A stretch of DNA of 64,000 nt from Atherinomorus stipes (GCA_023101725.1 JALJCO010003979.1:154032-218031); one strand, 5' to 3'. Positions 1 through 12,387 are shown, numbered from the stretch's first letter. A program made the numbers and translations. Notes: generated by a model from the letters alone, not told the origin.

Positions 1-875
1 TAGGTGCATTTTAGGCGTGTTTTAGGCGTGTTTTAGGCGTGTTTTAGGTGCGTTTTAGAAGCGTTTTAGACGTGTTTTAGACGCGTTTTAGGCGTGTTTT
101 AGGCGTGTTTTAGGCGTGTTTTAGGTGCGTTTTAGGCGTGTTTTAGGCGTGTTTTAGGTGCGTTTTAGGCGTGTTTTAGGTGCATTTTAGGCGTGTTTTA
201 GGTGCGTTTTAGGCGTGTTTTAGGTGCATTTTAGGCGTGTTTTAGGTGCATTTTAGGCGTGTTTTAGGTGCGTTTTAGGCGTGTTTTAGGTGCGTTTTAG
301 ACGCGTTTTAGACGCATTTTAGACGCGTTTTAGAAGCGTTTTAGAAGCGTTTTAGACGCGTTTTAAACATGTTTTAGACGTGATTTAGGTGTGTTTAGAC
401 ATGTTTTAAACATGTTTTAGACGTGATTTAGGTGTGTTTAGACATGTTTTAAACATGTTTTAGACGTGATTTAGGTGTGTTTTAGACGCGTTTAGACATG
501 TTTTAGACGTGTTTTAGGTGTGTTTTAGACGCGTTTAGACATGTTTTAGACGTGTTTTAGGTGTTTTTTAGACGCGTTTAGACATGTTTTAGACGTGTTT
601 TAAGGTGCGTTTTAGACATGTTTTAGACATGTTTTAGGTGTGTTTTAGACATGTTTTGGATGCGTTTTAGACGTGTTTTAGAGGTGTTTTAGATGTGCTT
701 TAAACATGTTTTAGACATGTTTTGGACGTGTTTTAGGTGTGTTTTTAGACGTGTTTTAGATGTGCTTTAAACATGTTTTAGACATGTTTTAGACATGTTT
801 TAGGTGTGTTTTTAGACGTGTTTTAGATGTGCTTTAAACATGTTTTAGACGTGTTTTGGATGTGTTTAGTGTTTT
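1..875. repeat. 11-bp minisatellite in gpn1 intron
   Basis: Tandem copies of an approximately 11-bp unit (ggcgtgtttta and variants such as gacgcgtttta and gacatgtttta). The left part is richer in ggcgtg units and the right part in gacatg units. It starts before the window and ends about 130 bases before the first visible gpn1 exon, so it lies in a gpn1 intron. Confidence 0.93.
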
Positions 876-1004
876 AGGATGGAGGCGGGGTTTAGAGCTG
901 CACAGGATGATGTAATGTGGGCGTTGGCCTCTGTGATGTCACTGTTTACGACCATGTTTGTGAGACATTTCAGGTGAACTCACCTTGACTGATGTCTCTT
1001 CCAG

Positions 1005-4000
1005 CATCCTCTACAAGACCAAGCTGCCCTTCATCGTCGTCATGAACAAGGTGATGTCATCATCCCGTCCTCGTTGTCTGTGGGGTTTGTTTACGTGTTG
1101 TTGTTGACTGTTGTCCGCTGTGGTTTTGCAGACTGACATCGTCGACCACAGCTTCGCCGTGGAGTGGATGCAGGACTTTGAGGTCTTCCAGGACGCTCTG
1201 AACCAGGAAACCTCATATGTGAGCAACCTGACCCGGTCCATGAGCCTGGTTCTGGATGAGTTCTACACCAACCTGAGGGTAAGATGGCGTTTGAGGGACA
1301 ACCATGGTCACTTTACAGTAAATACAATTAAACACAGATATAGCTAAAAGAAGAAATAAGAACAGCAAATTAGGAACAATAGAAATGTGCGAAAGCTTTG
1401 CCGTTACCAGTTTTACTCTTGAGTGACTTTATGATTATTGTGAATGTCACACCAGACAAATGCCTAAAATTTACGAAAAAAACTAAACAAACAAAAAATC
1501 AAACAAACAAAAACTAAAACTAACACTGAAACTAATTAAAAACTAAAATAAAACTAAGCATTTTCCAAAAAATAAAACTAATAAAAACTAGCAAACCTGC
1601 TAAAAAACTAACTAAAACTAATGAAATGAAAAACAAAATGCCAAAACTAAATAAAAACTGAAACTAAATAAAAATCCAAAACTAATAACTGTCTTGATCA
1701 GGATGATTGCTGGAACATCGTGACTGATGAAGCTTAAACATGGAACGGAGCTGCAGCTTTTATGACTTCACGAGCTTAAATGTGTGTTTTTGTGCTGCAA
1801 GGTGCAGTGTGGCGTGTAGACCACACGGGGGCGCTGTTGCTCTACAGGACATATTGTCAGCATGTCAGAGAACTCAGGCTCTCTGGTTGGATTTAACCAG
1901 AGATTTAAGGGATAACTTTCTTTTTTTGTCAAACTGGACCTTATTTTCAGGAGTATATACGTGCATTTACTCACCGGTAATATTTCTGCATCACTTTGAG
2001 TCCTTCTGAAGATATTACATTGAGTCACCCTTCAGTGTTCATCCAGTGTAATGGCGGAGATGGCGCAGTCACTATAGAAGGAATTATCTGCAGCAAAACT
2101 CCTTGATTTTTGCCAATACTTTAAGTAGAATGAACGAACGAACAACTACTATTGTCCCGTGAGTCCAGATTTAGCTTTCCGTTAGTTATCAGGGTGTTCT
2201 ACACACTTTTTGGGGCTGTGTGTTCACATAGTAGAACAGCTCGCTACCCAGGTAAACCAAAAAAAAACACAATTCACAAAACTCTGAATCTACAGGACAT
2301 TCGTGTGATACAAAAATGTTACCGGTGGGTGAATGCACGTATATTCTCCTAGAAATAAGGTCTAGGTTGTCCTTTAAGCTATTGTTTTGATGAAAAGTTT
2401 GTTTTTCATGTTGCTGATGGAGGTAACGGTCAGTTCCTACACTACACCTGAGTTTGAGTTCTCATCGCTACTTGCTGTGGGGTCCTGTCCGGGATGTTTG
2501 TGATTTGTGAACCTGTGTGTTGCTGAGAGACTCTGTTTCTCAGCTTCGTGTCTGTTCTTCTTTACATAAATCAGGGGAAAAGAACCAATCACTGGGCTTC
2601 ATCCGTCAGGATCATTTAGGATGGAGGATATTTGGGACGGATGGAGGCAGCTGACACAATCACTGTCTTTATCAGGTCCACCTTCTAGAACCAGTTCGGA
2701 CCCCTTTTTCCTCCTGAACTGCCTTAATTCCTGATGTCATGGATCCAACAAGGTGTTGGAAACATTCCTGGGACATTTTGCTCCATATTGACGTGATGGC
2801 ATCACACAGTTGCTGCCGTGTGATTGGCTGATGAGCCAGGGCTCCGGTCTAACTTTCTGCATGGCACTGGTGCGCCTAATATTTATATTTGGGTGCATCA
2901 GTAAAAATGTAAGATGCACCTAAATCTTCCAGACAAGCCATGGATGTTCTCCAGGACAGCCTCCAGGTCCATCTCAAACATGGGGGCGAGTCTAATGGAG
3001 GCCGCTCTGGTTTCCTGGCAACGCTCCTTGGTTGTCTGCAAGTCCTGATCCCGAGGCTTCACAGGGAATCGGAGGAAGCTTGGTCATTTATTCTCCACCC
3101 ACTGGGGGCAGCATCTTCATTTCTGGGACAGCTTTGGTATTCTGGTGGCCTCTTGGCCTCTGCTGATCTTTCAGGGAGACTTCAGTCCTGACAGCGCAGG
3201 TGATGTCACATGTACGGGGAGGTGATGTCACATGTACGGGGAGGTGATGTCACATATACGGGGAGGTGATGTCACATATACGGGGAGGTGATGTCACATA
3301 TACAGGGAGGTGATGTCACATATACAGGGAGGTGATGTCACATATACAGGGAGGTGATGTCACATATACGGGGAGGTGATGTCACATATACAGAGAGATG
3401 ATGTGACATATACGGGGAGGTGATGTCACATATACGGGGGAGGTGATGTCACATATACGGAGAGGTGATGTCACATATACGGGGAGGTGATGTCACATAT
3501 ACGGGGAGGTGATGTCACATATACGGGGAGATGATGTGACATATACGGGGAGGTGATGTCACATATACGGGGAGGTGATGTCACATATACGGGGGAGGTG
3601 ATGTCACATATACGGGGGAGGTGATGTCACATATACGGGGAGGTGATGTCACATATACGGGGAGGTGATGTCATATATACAGAGAGATGATGTCACATAT
3701 ACGGGGAGGTGATGTCACATATACGGGGAGGTGATGTGGGAGGTGATGTGACATATACGGGGAGTGTGACGTGGGAGGTGATGTGACATATACGGGGAGA
3801 TGATGTCACATATACGGGGAGGTGATGTCACATATACGGGGGAGGTGATGTCACATATACGGGGAGGGATGGAGGTGATGTGACATATACGGGGAGGTGA
3901 TGTCACATATACGGGGAGGTGATGTCACATATACGGGGAGATGATGTCACATATACGGGGGAGGTGATGTCACATATACGGGGAGGTGATGTCACATATA

Positions 4001-7000
4001 CGGGGAGGTGATGTCACATATACGGGGAGGTGATGTCACATATACGGGGAGGTGATGTCATATATACAGAGAGATGATGTCACATATACGGGGAGGTGAT
4101 GTCAGATATAGGGAGATTATGTGGGAGGTGATGTGACATATACGGGGAGGTGATGTCACATATACGGGGAGGTGATGTATATACGGGGAGGTGATGTCAC
4201 ATATACGGGGAGGTGATGTCACATATACGGGGAGGTGATGTCACATATACAGGGAGGTGATGTGACATATACAGGGAGATGATGTGACATATACGGGGAG
4301 GTGATGTCACATATACGGGGAGGTGATGTCACATATACGGGGAGGTGATGTCACATATACGGGGGAGGTGATGTCACATATACGGGGAGGTGATGTCACA
4401 TATACGGGGAGGTGATGTCACATATACGGGGAGGTGATGTCACATATACGGGGAGGTGATGTCACATATACGGGGAGGTGATGTCACATATACTGTAGAG
4501 GGAGTTGCAGAGGTTAACATATCTTCTGCTCTCTACTGTTGTTCATTTGGCTCAGAGGTCATGCTCAGAGCTTCTCTACTCTCAACCAGGAGACCCTTGG
4601 TTTTCAGTTGGACCAGGGTTCCCTTCTCTGGTCCAAACCAGGAGACCCTTGGTTTTCAGTTTGACCAGGGTTTGCTTCTCAGGTCCAAACCATGAGACCC
4701 TTGGTTTTCAGTTGGACCAGGTTTCGCTTCTCTGGTCCAAACCAGGAGACCCTTGGTTTTCAGTTGGACCATGGTACGCTTCTCAGGTCCAAACCAGGAG
4801 ACCCTTGGTTTTCAGTTGGACCAGGGTTTACTTCTTAGGTCCAAACCAGGAGACCCTTGGTTTTCAGTTGGACCAGGGTTCGCTTCTCTGGTCCAAACCA
4901 GGAGACCCTTGGTTTTCAGTTGGACCAGGGTTCGCTTCTCTGGTCCGAACCAGGAGACCCTTGGTTTTCAGTTGGACCAGGGTTCGCTTCTCTGGTCCGA
5001 ACCAGGAGACCCTTGGTTTTCAGTTGGACCAGGGTTCGCTTCTCTGGTCCGAACCTGGAGACCCTTGGTTTTCAGTTGGACCAGGGTTTGCTTCTCTGGT
5101 CCGAACCAGGAGACCCTTGGTTTTCAGTTGGACCAGGGTTTGCTTCTCTGGTCCAAACCAGGAGACCCTTGGTTTTCAGTTGGACCAGGGTTCGCTTCTC
5201 TGGTCCGAACCAGGAGACCCTTGGTTTTTAGTTGGACCAGGGGTTGCTTCTCTGGTGCGAACCGTGAGACCCCCGGTTTTCAGTTGGACCAGGGTTCGCT
5301 TCTCTGGTCGGAGCCAGGAGACCCTTGGTTTTTAGTTGGACCAGGGTTCGCTTCTCTGGTCCGAACCAGGAGACCCTTGGTTTTCAGTTGGACCAGGGCT
5401 CGCTTCTCTGGTCCGAACCAGGAGACCCTTGGTTTTCAGTTGGACCAGGGTTTGCTTCTCTGGTCCAAACCAGGAGACCCTTGGTTTTCAGTTGGACCAG
5501 GGTTTGCTTCTCAGGTCTGAACCAGGAGACCCTTGGTTTTTAGTTGGACCAGGGGTTGCTTCTCTGGTGCACACCGTGAGACCCCCGGTTTTCAGTTGGA
5601 CCAGGGTTCGCTTCTCTGGTGCGAACCAGGAGACACTTGGTTTTCAGTTGGACCAGGGTTCGCTTCTCTGGTCTGAACCAGGAGACCCTTGGTTTTTAGT
5701 TGGACCAGGGTTCGCTTCTCTGGTTCGAACCAGGAGACCCTTGGTTTTCAGTTGGACCAGGGTTCGCTTCTCTGGTCTGAACCAGGAGACCCTTGGTTTT
5801 TAGTTGGACCAGGGGTTGCTTCTCTGGTCTGAACCAGGAGACCCTTGGTTTTTAGTTGGACCAGGGTTTGCTTCTCTGGTCCGAACCAGGAGACCCTTGG
5901 TTTTCAGTTGGACCAGGGTTCGCTTCTCTGGTCCGAACCAGGAGACCCTTGGTTTTCAGTTGGACCAGGGTTCGCTTCTCTGGTGCGAACGGTGAGACCC
6001 TTGGTTTTTAGTTGGACCAGGGTTTGCTTCTCTGGTCCGAACCAGGAGACCCTTGGTTTTCAGTTGGACCAGGGTTGCTTCTCTGGTGCGAACGGTGAGA
6101 CCCCCGGTTTTCAGTTGGACCAGGGTTCGCTTCTCTGGTGCGAACCAGGAGACCCTTGGTTTTCAGTTGGACCAGGGTTCGCTTCTCTGGTCCGAACCAG
6201 GAGACCCTTGGTTTTCAGTTGGACCAGGGTTTGCTTCTCTGGTCCGAACCAGGAGACCCTTGGTTTTGGGTTGGACCAGGGTTCGCTTCTCTGGTCCGAA
6301 CCAGGAGACCCTTGGTTTTGAAGTCAGACCAGGTTCGTTTCTCTGGCCTGAACCAGAGTCTGAATCCACAGTACCCCCAAACGAAGCGGACTATCCGTGG
6401 AACTGGACCAGACAGATCCAGTGTGAATGCGTTCTTATATTGTATCAGGTTGGGCTGGACTGGATCAGAACCGTAGTTTGGATCATGAATGTTCCCCCTG
6501 CTGCAGGTGGTGGGCGTGTCCGCCGTCACAGGGAGTGGATTGGACGAGCTGTTTGTTCAGGTGGAAGATGCTGCCAAAGAGTATGAGAGGTGAGACCTGC
6601 GTCCTGGTTCCTGGTGTCTTTCGGTGTTTCTGTTCCCTGACCTGAACCTTCTGCCTCCTCAGGGACTACCGGCCCGAATACGAAAGACTCCGCAAACAGC
6701 TGGTGAGCGCTCGTGTTGGCGTGGTGGGGTTGTGTTTGTCCTGAGGTTGCGGGTGTTTGACCGGACTTCTGTCCACCAGGCGGAGGCGCAGAGCAGGAAG
6801 CAGCAGGAGCAGCTGGAGCGGCTCAGGAAGGACCTGGGGGCCGTGAACATGTCCAGCGCTCCGTCTGCAGGTAACCTGTCCAACACCGGCTGATCCAAAC
6901 CCTCGTCCTGTAGTCCGCTACCCTGCTGACGACTCCCTGTCCACAGAGGACGCCGACATCGCCGGACCCAGCGACTTCATCATGACGCGAGGCAACCCTG

Positions 7001-10000
7001 ACGGTGGCGAGGAGGAGGACGAGGAAGAGGTGGACAGCGACACGGACGACATCGACCACAGCGGTGAGAAAGTGATCCTGAATACTGAGTTTAGAGGGAG
7101 GTGAGTTCCAGGGCTGGGGGTGAATGCTGGGAACTGTGGCCAGGAGAGAGGACTTGAGAGGGAGGGAAGACGGACATCACAGCGACTCCTCCCTCCAGAC
7201 CACCAATCAGCATGAACTCGTCATCCTGAACTCTCCGTCCTGAACTCTCCGTCCTGAACTCTCCGTCCTGAACTCGCCGTCCTGAACTCTCCGTTCTGAA
7301 CTCTCCGTCCTGAACTCTCCGTCCTGAACTCTCCGTCCTGAACTCTCCGTCCTGAACTCTCCGTCCTGAACTCTCCGTTCTGAACTCTCCGTCCCTAACT
7401 CTCCGTCCCTAACTCTCCGTCCCTAACTCTCCGTCCCTAACTCTCCGTCCCTAACTCGCATCCTGAACTCTCCGTCCTGAACTCTCCATCCTGAACTCTC
7501 CGTCCTGAACTCTCCGTCCTGAACTCTCCATCCTGAACTCTCCGTCCTGAACTCTCCGTCCTGAACTCTCCGTCCTGAACTCTCCGTCCTGAACTCGCCG
7601 TCCTGAACTCTCCGTCCTGAACTCTCCGTCCTGAACTCTCCGTCCTGAACTCTCCGTTCTGAACTCTCCGTCCTGAACTCTCCGTCCTGAACTCTCCGTC
7701 CTGAACTCTCCGTCCTGAACTCTCCGTCCTGAACTCTCCGTCCTGAACTCTCCGTCCTGAACTCTCCGTCCTGAACTCTCCGTCCTGAACTCTCCGTCCT
7801 GAACTCTCCGTCCTGAACTTGCCATCCTGAACTCTCCGTCCTGAACTCTCCGTCCTGAACTCTCGCGTCCTGAACTCTCCGTCCTGAACTCGCCGTCCTG
7901 AACTCGCCGTCCTGAACTCTCCGTCCTGAACTCTTCGTCCTGAACTCTCCGTCCTGAACTCTGCGTCCTGAACTCTCCGTCCTGAACTCTCCGTCCTGAA
8001 CTCTCCGTCCTGAACTCTCCGTTCTGAACTCGCGTCCTGAACTCTCCGTCCTGAACTCTCCGTCCTGAACTCTCCGTCTCTGAACTCTCCGTCCTGAACT
8101 CTCCGTCCTGAACTCTGCGTCCTGAACTCTCCGTCCTGAACTCTCCGTCCTGAACTCGCCGTCCTGAACTCGCCGTCCTGAACTCGCCGTCCTGAACTCT
8201 CCGTCCTGAACTCTCCGTCCTGAACTCTCCGTCCTGAACTCTCCGTCCTGAACTCTCCGTCCTGAACTCTCCGTCCTGAACTCTCCGTCCTGAACTCTCC
8301 GTCCTGAACTCGCATCCTGAACTCTCCGTCCTGAACTCTCCGTCCTGAACTCTCCGTCCTGAACTCTCCGTCCTGAACTCGCCGTCCTGAACTCGCCGTC
8401 CTGAACTCTCCGTCCTGAACTCTCCGTCCTGAACTCTCCGTCCTGAACTCTCCGTCCTGAACTCGCCGTCCTGAACTCTCCGTCCTGAACTCGCCGTCCT
8501 GAACTCGCCGTCCTGAACTCGCCGTCCTGAACTCGCCGTCCTGAACTCTCCGTCCTGAACTCTCCGTCCTGAACTCGCCGTCCTGAACTCTCCGTCCTGA
8601 ACTCTCCGTCCTGAACCTCTGTCCTGAACTCTTGGTCCTGAACTCGTCATCCTGAACTCTCCGTCCTGAACTCTCCGTCCTGAACTCTCCGTCCTGAACT
8701 CGCCGTCCTGAACTCTCCGTCCTGAACTCTCCGTCCTGAACTCGCCGTCCTGAACTCGCCGTCCTGAACTCTCCGTCCTGAACTCGCCGTCCTGAACTCG
8801 CCGTCCTGAACTCGCCGTCCTGAACTCGCCGTCCTGAACTCTCCGTCCTGAACTCTCCGTCCTGAACTCTCCGTCCTGAACTCGCCGTCCTGAACTCTCC
8901 GTCCTGAACTCTCCGTCCTGAACTCTCCGTCCTGAACTCTCCGTCCTGAACTCTCCGTCCTGAACTCTCCGTCCTGAACTCTCCGTCCTGAACTCTCCGT
9001 CCTGAACTCTCCGTCCTGAACTCGCCGTCCTGAACTCTCCGTCCTGAACTCTCCGTCCTGAACTCTCCGTCCTGAACTCTCCGTCCTGAACTCTCCGTCC
9101 TGAACTCTCCGTCCTGAACTCTCCGTCCTGAACTCTCCGTCCTGAACTCTCCGTCCTGAACTCTCCGTCCTGAACTCTCCGTCCTGAACTCTCCGTCCTG
9201 AACTCTCCGTCCTGAACTCTCCGTCCTGAACTCGCCGTCCTGAACTCTCCGTCCTGAACTCTCCGTCCTGAACTCTCCGTCCTGAACTCTCCGTCCTGAA
9301 CTCTCCGTCCTGAACTCTCCGTCCTGAACTCTCCGTCCTGAACTCTCCGTCCTGAACTCTCCGTCCTGAACTCTCCGTCCTGAACTCTCCGTCCTGAACT
9401 CTCCGTCCTGAACTCTCCGTCCTGAACTCTCCGTCCTGAACTCTCCGTCCTGAACTCTCCGTCCTGAACTCTCCGTCCTGAACTCTCCGTCCTGAACTCT
9501 CCGTCCTGAACTCTCCGTCCTGAACTCTCCGTCCTGAACTCTCCGTCCTGAACTCTCCGTCCTGAACTCTCCGTCCTGAACTCTCCGTCCTGAACTCTCC
9601 GTCCTGAACTCTCCGTCCTGAACTCTCCGTCCTGAACTCTCCGTCCTGAACTCTCCGTCCTGAACTCTCCGTCCTGAACTCTCCGTCCTGAACTCTCCGT
9701 CCTGAACTCTCCGTCCTGAACTCTCAGTCCTGAACTCTCCGTCCTGAACTCTCCGTCCTGAACTCTCCGTCCTGAACTCTCCGTCCTGAACTCTCCGTCC
9801 TGAACTCTCCGTCCTGAACTCGCCGTCCTGAACTCGCCGTCCTGAACTCTCCGTCCTGAACTCTCCGTCCTGAACTCTCCGTCCTGAACTCTCCGTCCTG
9901 AACTCTCCGTCCTGAACTCTCCGTCCTGAACTCTCCGTCCTGAACTCTCCGTCCTGAACTCTCCGTCCTGAACTCTCCGTCCTGAACTCTCCGTCCTGAA

Positions 10001-11889
10001 CTCGCCGTCTTGAACTTAAGTCCTGAAGTGGGCCAAAGCGGAACGATGATGGTCCAGGTGAAGAAATAAGGTGCTAAACATGAGGATGAAAATAAATCTG
10101 ACGTATTCATGGACGGCCAGAACAGACCTGGACCTCTGACCCAGGACTTTTGACCCCTGACCCCGGGCCTCTGACACCTGCCTAGGGATTTGCCAGTTTC
10201 CTGTTTCAAGGTATACCACGGTATAAAAATTTAGCGGTATGAAAAACATTGCACTTTCCGTCATACCTTCATAGCTTGACTGCAGTATGAACTTCATTCT
10301 GTTTTATAAAACACAGGAACAGAGTGCAAGTCAGGTTTACGCCGCCTGTCCTGACGCACACTCACAGTTGGTGGCGGTAAATTCACGTGCCTTGCTAATG
10401 CCAACGCCATTAAACATCAAAAGAAGAAGTACAGATGTTCCAATAAAGGGCATTGTTCAACCTATAACAATTTTGAAGAGTGTAGTCATGATATCATGGT
10501 ACACAGTGAAACCATGATATTTTAGCTCAAGGTTATCATACCATCAGAATGTCATACATTCATACACATGCCTACCCCTGAACCTGGACCTCTGATCAAT
10601 GACATCTGACCCAGACCCATCTGATCTGACCCAGAACCCCTGACCCATGACCCCGGATCCAGGACCTCTGACCCCGGACTGGGATGTAACGATATGAAAA
10701 TTTCATATCACGGTCATTGTGACCAAAATGATCACGGTTATCATTATAAACGCGGTATTATTCAAATACCCCACCAGCATCTTTGAAAATATCCATAATG
10801 GGTCTAGACGTCTACTTTGTTCTTTTTGAAGGGGGAATCTCCACAGCTTTGTCCATGTGGGCGCCTTTGTTGCTTTCCACCATGTTTTCATAAATGAAAT
10901 GATGCAATCTGAGACTGTTGATGCTTTTCCAGGAAATAAGTAGCATCATAGTGAGTTTTTCAAAGTGCAGTAATCAGTCACAGTTTTAAAAATAATTAAA
11001 ATCTGGAAGGGTATTACTAATCGTTGGTAATTTTATCACGATTAACCATTTTAGCAGTAATCGTTACATTCCTACCCTGGACTCCTCATCCAGAACCCAT
11101 GACCTCTGACCCTGAACCCTGACCCTGGACCCTGACTCCTGACACTGATCAAACACCAGCTTTAACCCGAACCTGACGGGATTATTATAACTCAGGGACC
11201 AGATGTGCAGGGATCGTCTGTGATGTTAATGTCCATGTCCGTGAATTTGTGATGTAATAATTACCTACTATAATAATTATCCGCCATAATTTGCTGAACG
11301 CTGAGGTCCTGTGATAATACTAAGCCAATGCAAATATGTAACTGTGTGATTTGGACAGAAATGGACAGAAATGGACAGAAATGGACAGGATCTGACGGGA
11401 GGGATTTGCCGATATTTGGTTCCCGGGCACATTTTATTTCCTTTGTGGTGAAAAATAGAATAATATTTCCTTCTAAATGTTGATGTTTATGATCGGCATG
11501 TAGAGCTTCATCTGAAACGACAGACATTTTCTATACAGCAGACGATGTTCTATCGCGTAGCCCTAAAGTCAGCGTAGTGTGATGTAGGTGCAGTGGAAAC
11601 GTAGGCAGACTGTTGCAGGACCGCATCATCTGAAGGAGTCCACGTTGGTCCGGTTCAACGTTGAGTTTTTTATTTTTGTGCGTGTGAAAGACCGGTTGTT
11701 CAATCAGGAAATCTATTTGAAAGTGAATGTAGACCCTCGGTACAGAATCGGATCCGTCCTGATGGTTTGGTTCTGCTTTCAGCTACGGAGGAGAGCAAGG
11801 AGAAGGACGCCTTCGGCACCTTCCTGCAGGAGAGGAAGGAGGTGGTCCGGGTCCGGAACCGCAAGAGCGGAATTCCTGATGTGCCCTGA
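1005..11889 (+). CDS. gpn1: GPN-loop GTPase 1 (XAB1), C-terminal seven coding exons, 5' part outside window
   Basis: GPN1 is a GTPase that helps RNA polymerase II assemble and enter the nucleus. Coding exons are 1005-1050, 1132-1278, 6507-6589, 6663-6702, 6780-6870, 6947-7063 and 11783-11889, all with AG/GT borders and compatible phases. Together they give one open frame of about 209 residues ending at TGA 11887-11889. The first exon encodes [14 protein letters not shown] and the next [16 protein letters not shown], so the G4 motif NKTD is split by the intron. The third exon begins [16 protein letters not shown] and carries the G5-like SAV motif. A charged helix follows ([13 protein letters not shown]), then an acidic segment ([17 protein letters not shown]) typical of the GPN1 tail. 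The C-terminus ([11 protein letters not shown]) departs from the ending I recall for mammalian GPN1, and the stop lies in a repeat unit. Two introns, of 5.2 and 4.7 kb, are filled by minisatellites. Identification is from family recall, not a search. Confidence 0.95.
1395..1695 (+). repeat. Dispersed A-rich repeat, copy 1
   Basis: This stretch is built of aactaaaactaa-like words preceded by a segment with gagtgacttt and cagacaaatg. The same arrangement recurs at about 48060-48530 in the same orientation and at about 29645-30120 in reverse. It is therefore an interspersed family rather than local low complexity. I cannot name the family. Confidence 0.7.
1905..2378. mobile_element. Foldback MITE in gpn1 intron
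   Basis: Two arms of roughly 90 bp are inverted relative to each other, around 1905-2010 and 2283-2378. The left arm has ccttattttcaggag, atatacgtgcattt and tcaccggtaa. The right arm carries their near-exact reverse complements. There is no coding capacity, so this is a non-autonomous inverted-repeat element. The superfamily is not determined. Confidence 0.75.
2390..3190. other. gpn1 intron sequence without recognised features
   Basis: Ordinary mixed-composition intron DNA between the foldback element and the 22-bp array. I see no exon-like frame, tRNA-like box or convincing repeat in it. Confidence 0.5.
3195..4495. repeat. 22-bp minisatellite
   Basis: About 58 copies of a 22-bp unit, ggtgatgtcacatatacggg plus two bases, with variants (gatgatgtgacatatac, tacagggag, an extra g). 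Each standard unit contains tgatgtca, similar to a CRE/ATF half-palindrome. This makes the array a dense cluster of such words inside a gpn1 intron. A regulatory role is not shown. Confidence 0.95.
4583..6335. repeat. 52-bp minisatellite
   Basis: About 33 tandem copies of a 52-bp unit beginning gacccttggttttcagttgg and continuing through cttctctggtccgaaccagg. Because 52 is not a multiple of 3, all three frames cycle through the unit and long stop-free frames appear. They are not genes. A subset of units ends in gtgagacccccgg instead of the standard form and recurs at 5270, 5575 and 6095. The array ends about 170 bases before the third visible gpn1 exon. Confidence 0.95.
7205..10015. repeat. 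14-bp minisatellite, about 200 copies, in last gpn1 intron
   Basis: Unit gaactctccgtcct, with the main variant gaactcgccgtcct and rarer forms (ctccatcct, ctccgttct, ctccctaa). The left part (7205-8650) is heterogeneous with several indels. From about 8880 to 9720 the units are nearly identical, which suggests recent expansion or gene-conversion homogenisation. The whole array lies between the penultimate and last coding exons. Confidence 0.97.
10180..10580. mobile_element. Probable MITE (ggtatacc/ggtatga type)
   Basis: This is non-repetitive sequence interrupting the ctgacccc array. Imperfect inverted words near the two ends include ggtataccacggtata on the left and aaggttatcataccat on the right. 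It holds no coding frame of note. Borders are approximate. Confidence 0.45.
10680..11074. mobile_element. hAT-like MITE with tgggatgtaacgat terminus
   Basis: The left end reads tgggatgtaacgat and the right end atcgttacattccta, which are imperfect inverted termini. The flanks are ccccggac (10672-10679) and ccctggac (11075-11082). These fit an 8-bp target duplication of hAT type with one mismatch, although the surrounding array contains similar words. No transposase is encoded. Confidence 0.65.
11150..11782 (+). other. End of last gpn1 intron
   Basis: Mixed AT-rich intron sequence with no recognised element. A short gaaatggacagaaatggaca repeat lies near 11355-11390. It ends with a normal acceptor (ctgctttcag) for the last gpn1 exon. 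Confidence 0.5.
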
Positions 11890-12290
11890 CCCCGGACCCC
11901 TGACCTCTGACCTCTGACCCTGGACCCCTGACCCAAGATCTCTGACCCTGGACCTCTGACCTCTGACCCCGGACCCCTGACCCAAGATCTCTGACCCCGG
12001 ACCCCTGACCCGGACCCCTGACCCAAGATCTCTGACCCCGGACCCCTGACCCAAGATCTCTGACCCTGGCCCTCTGACCCCGGACCTCGGACCCCGGAAC
12101 CCTGACCCTGGATCTCTGACCCTGAACCTCTGACCCTGACCCCTGACCCAAGATCCCTGACCCAAGATCCCTGACCCAAGATCCCTGACCCTGGATCTCT
12201 GACCCTGAACCTCTGACCCCGAACCTCGGACCCCGGACCCCTGACCCTGGACCCAGGACCCCTGACCCTGGACCTCTGACTCTGGACCTC
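11890..12290 (+). repeat. Degenerate minisatellite in gpn1 3' UTR
   Basis: Repeated words ctgaccccggacc, cctgacccaagatctctg and ctgaccctggac start at the stop codon and fill the proximal 3' UTR. The TGA stop is itself part of a cctgaccccggac unit. Confidence 0.85.
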
Positions 12291-12368
12291 TTACCCGTTC
12301 ATCTCTGCCGTGTACAGACTATCTCCTAGAGCAGAACCTGTGTTGAACTGACCCGTCTGATCGGGACA

Positions 12369-12387
12369 CCCCCCCCCCCCCCCCCCC
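12369..12387 (+). repeat. Poly-C run in gpn1 3' UTR
   Basis: Homopolymer of about 19 cytosines following gggacac. Its length is likely unreliable in any assembly. Confidence 0.8.

Larger units (their letters stand above)
10110..11145. repeat. Degenerate ctgacccc/ggacct array broken by two elements
   Basis: Blocks of words such as ctctgaccc, ccccggac and cccctgaccc occur at about 10125-10180, 10580-10679 and 11075-11145. They belong to the same sequence family as the array in the gpn1 3' UTR (11890-12290). The gaps between blocks are filled by two MITE-like elements, so this was probably one continuous array. Confidence 0.7.

Noticed and set aside
4505..6586. Several overlapping + strand frames of 120-280 codons
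   Set aside because: They are the 52-bp array read in all three frames, located inside a gpn1 intron.
7437..8650. [18 protein letters not shown] frames up to 399 codons
   Set aside because: They are the 14-bp array read on the - strand inside a gpn1 intron.
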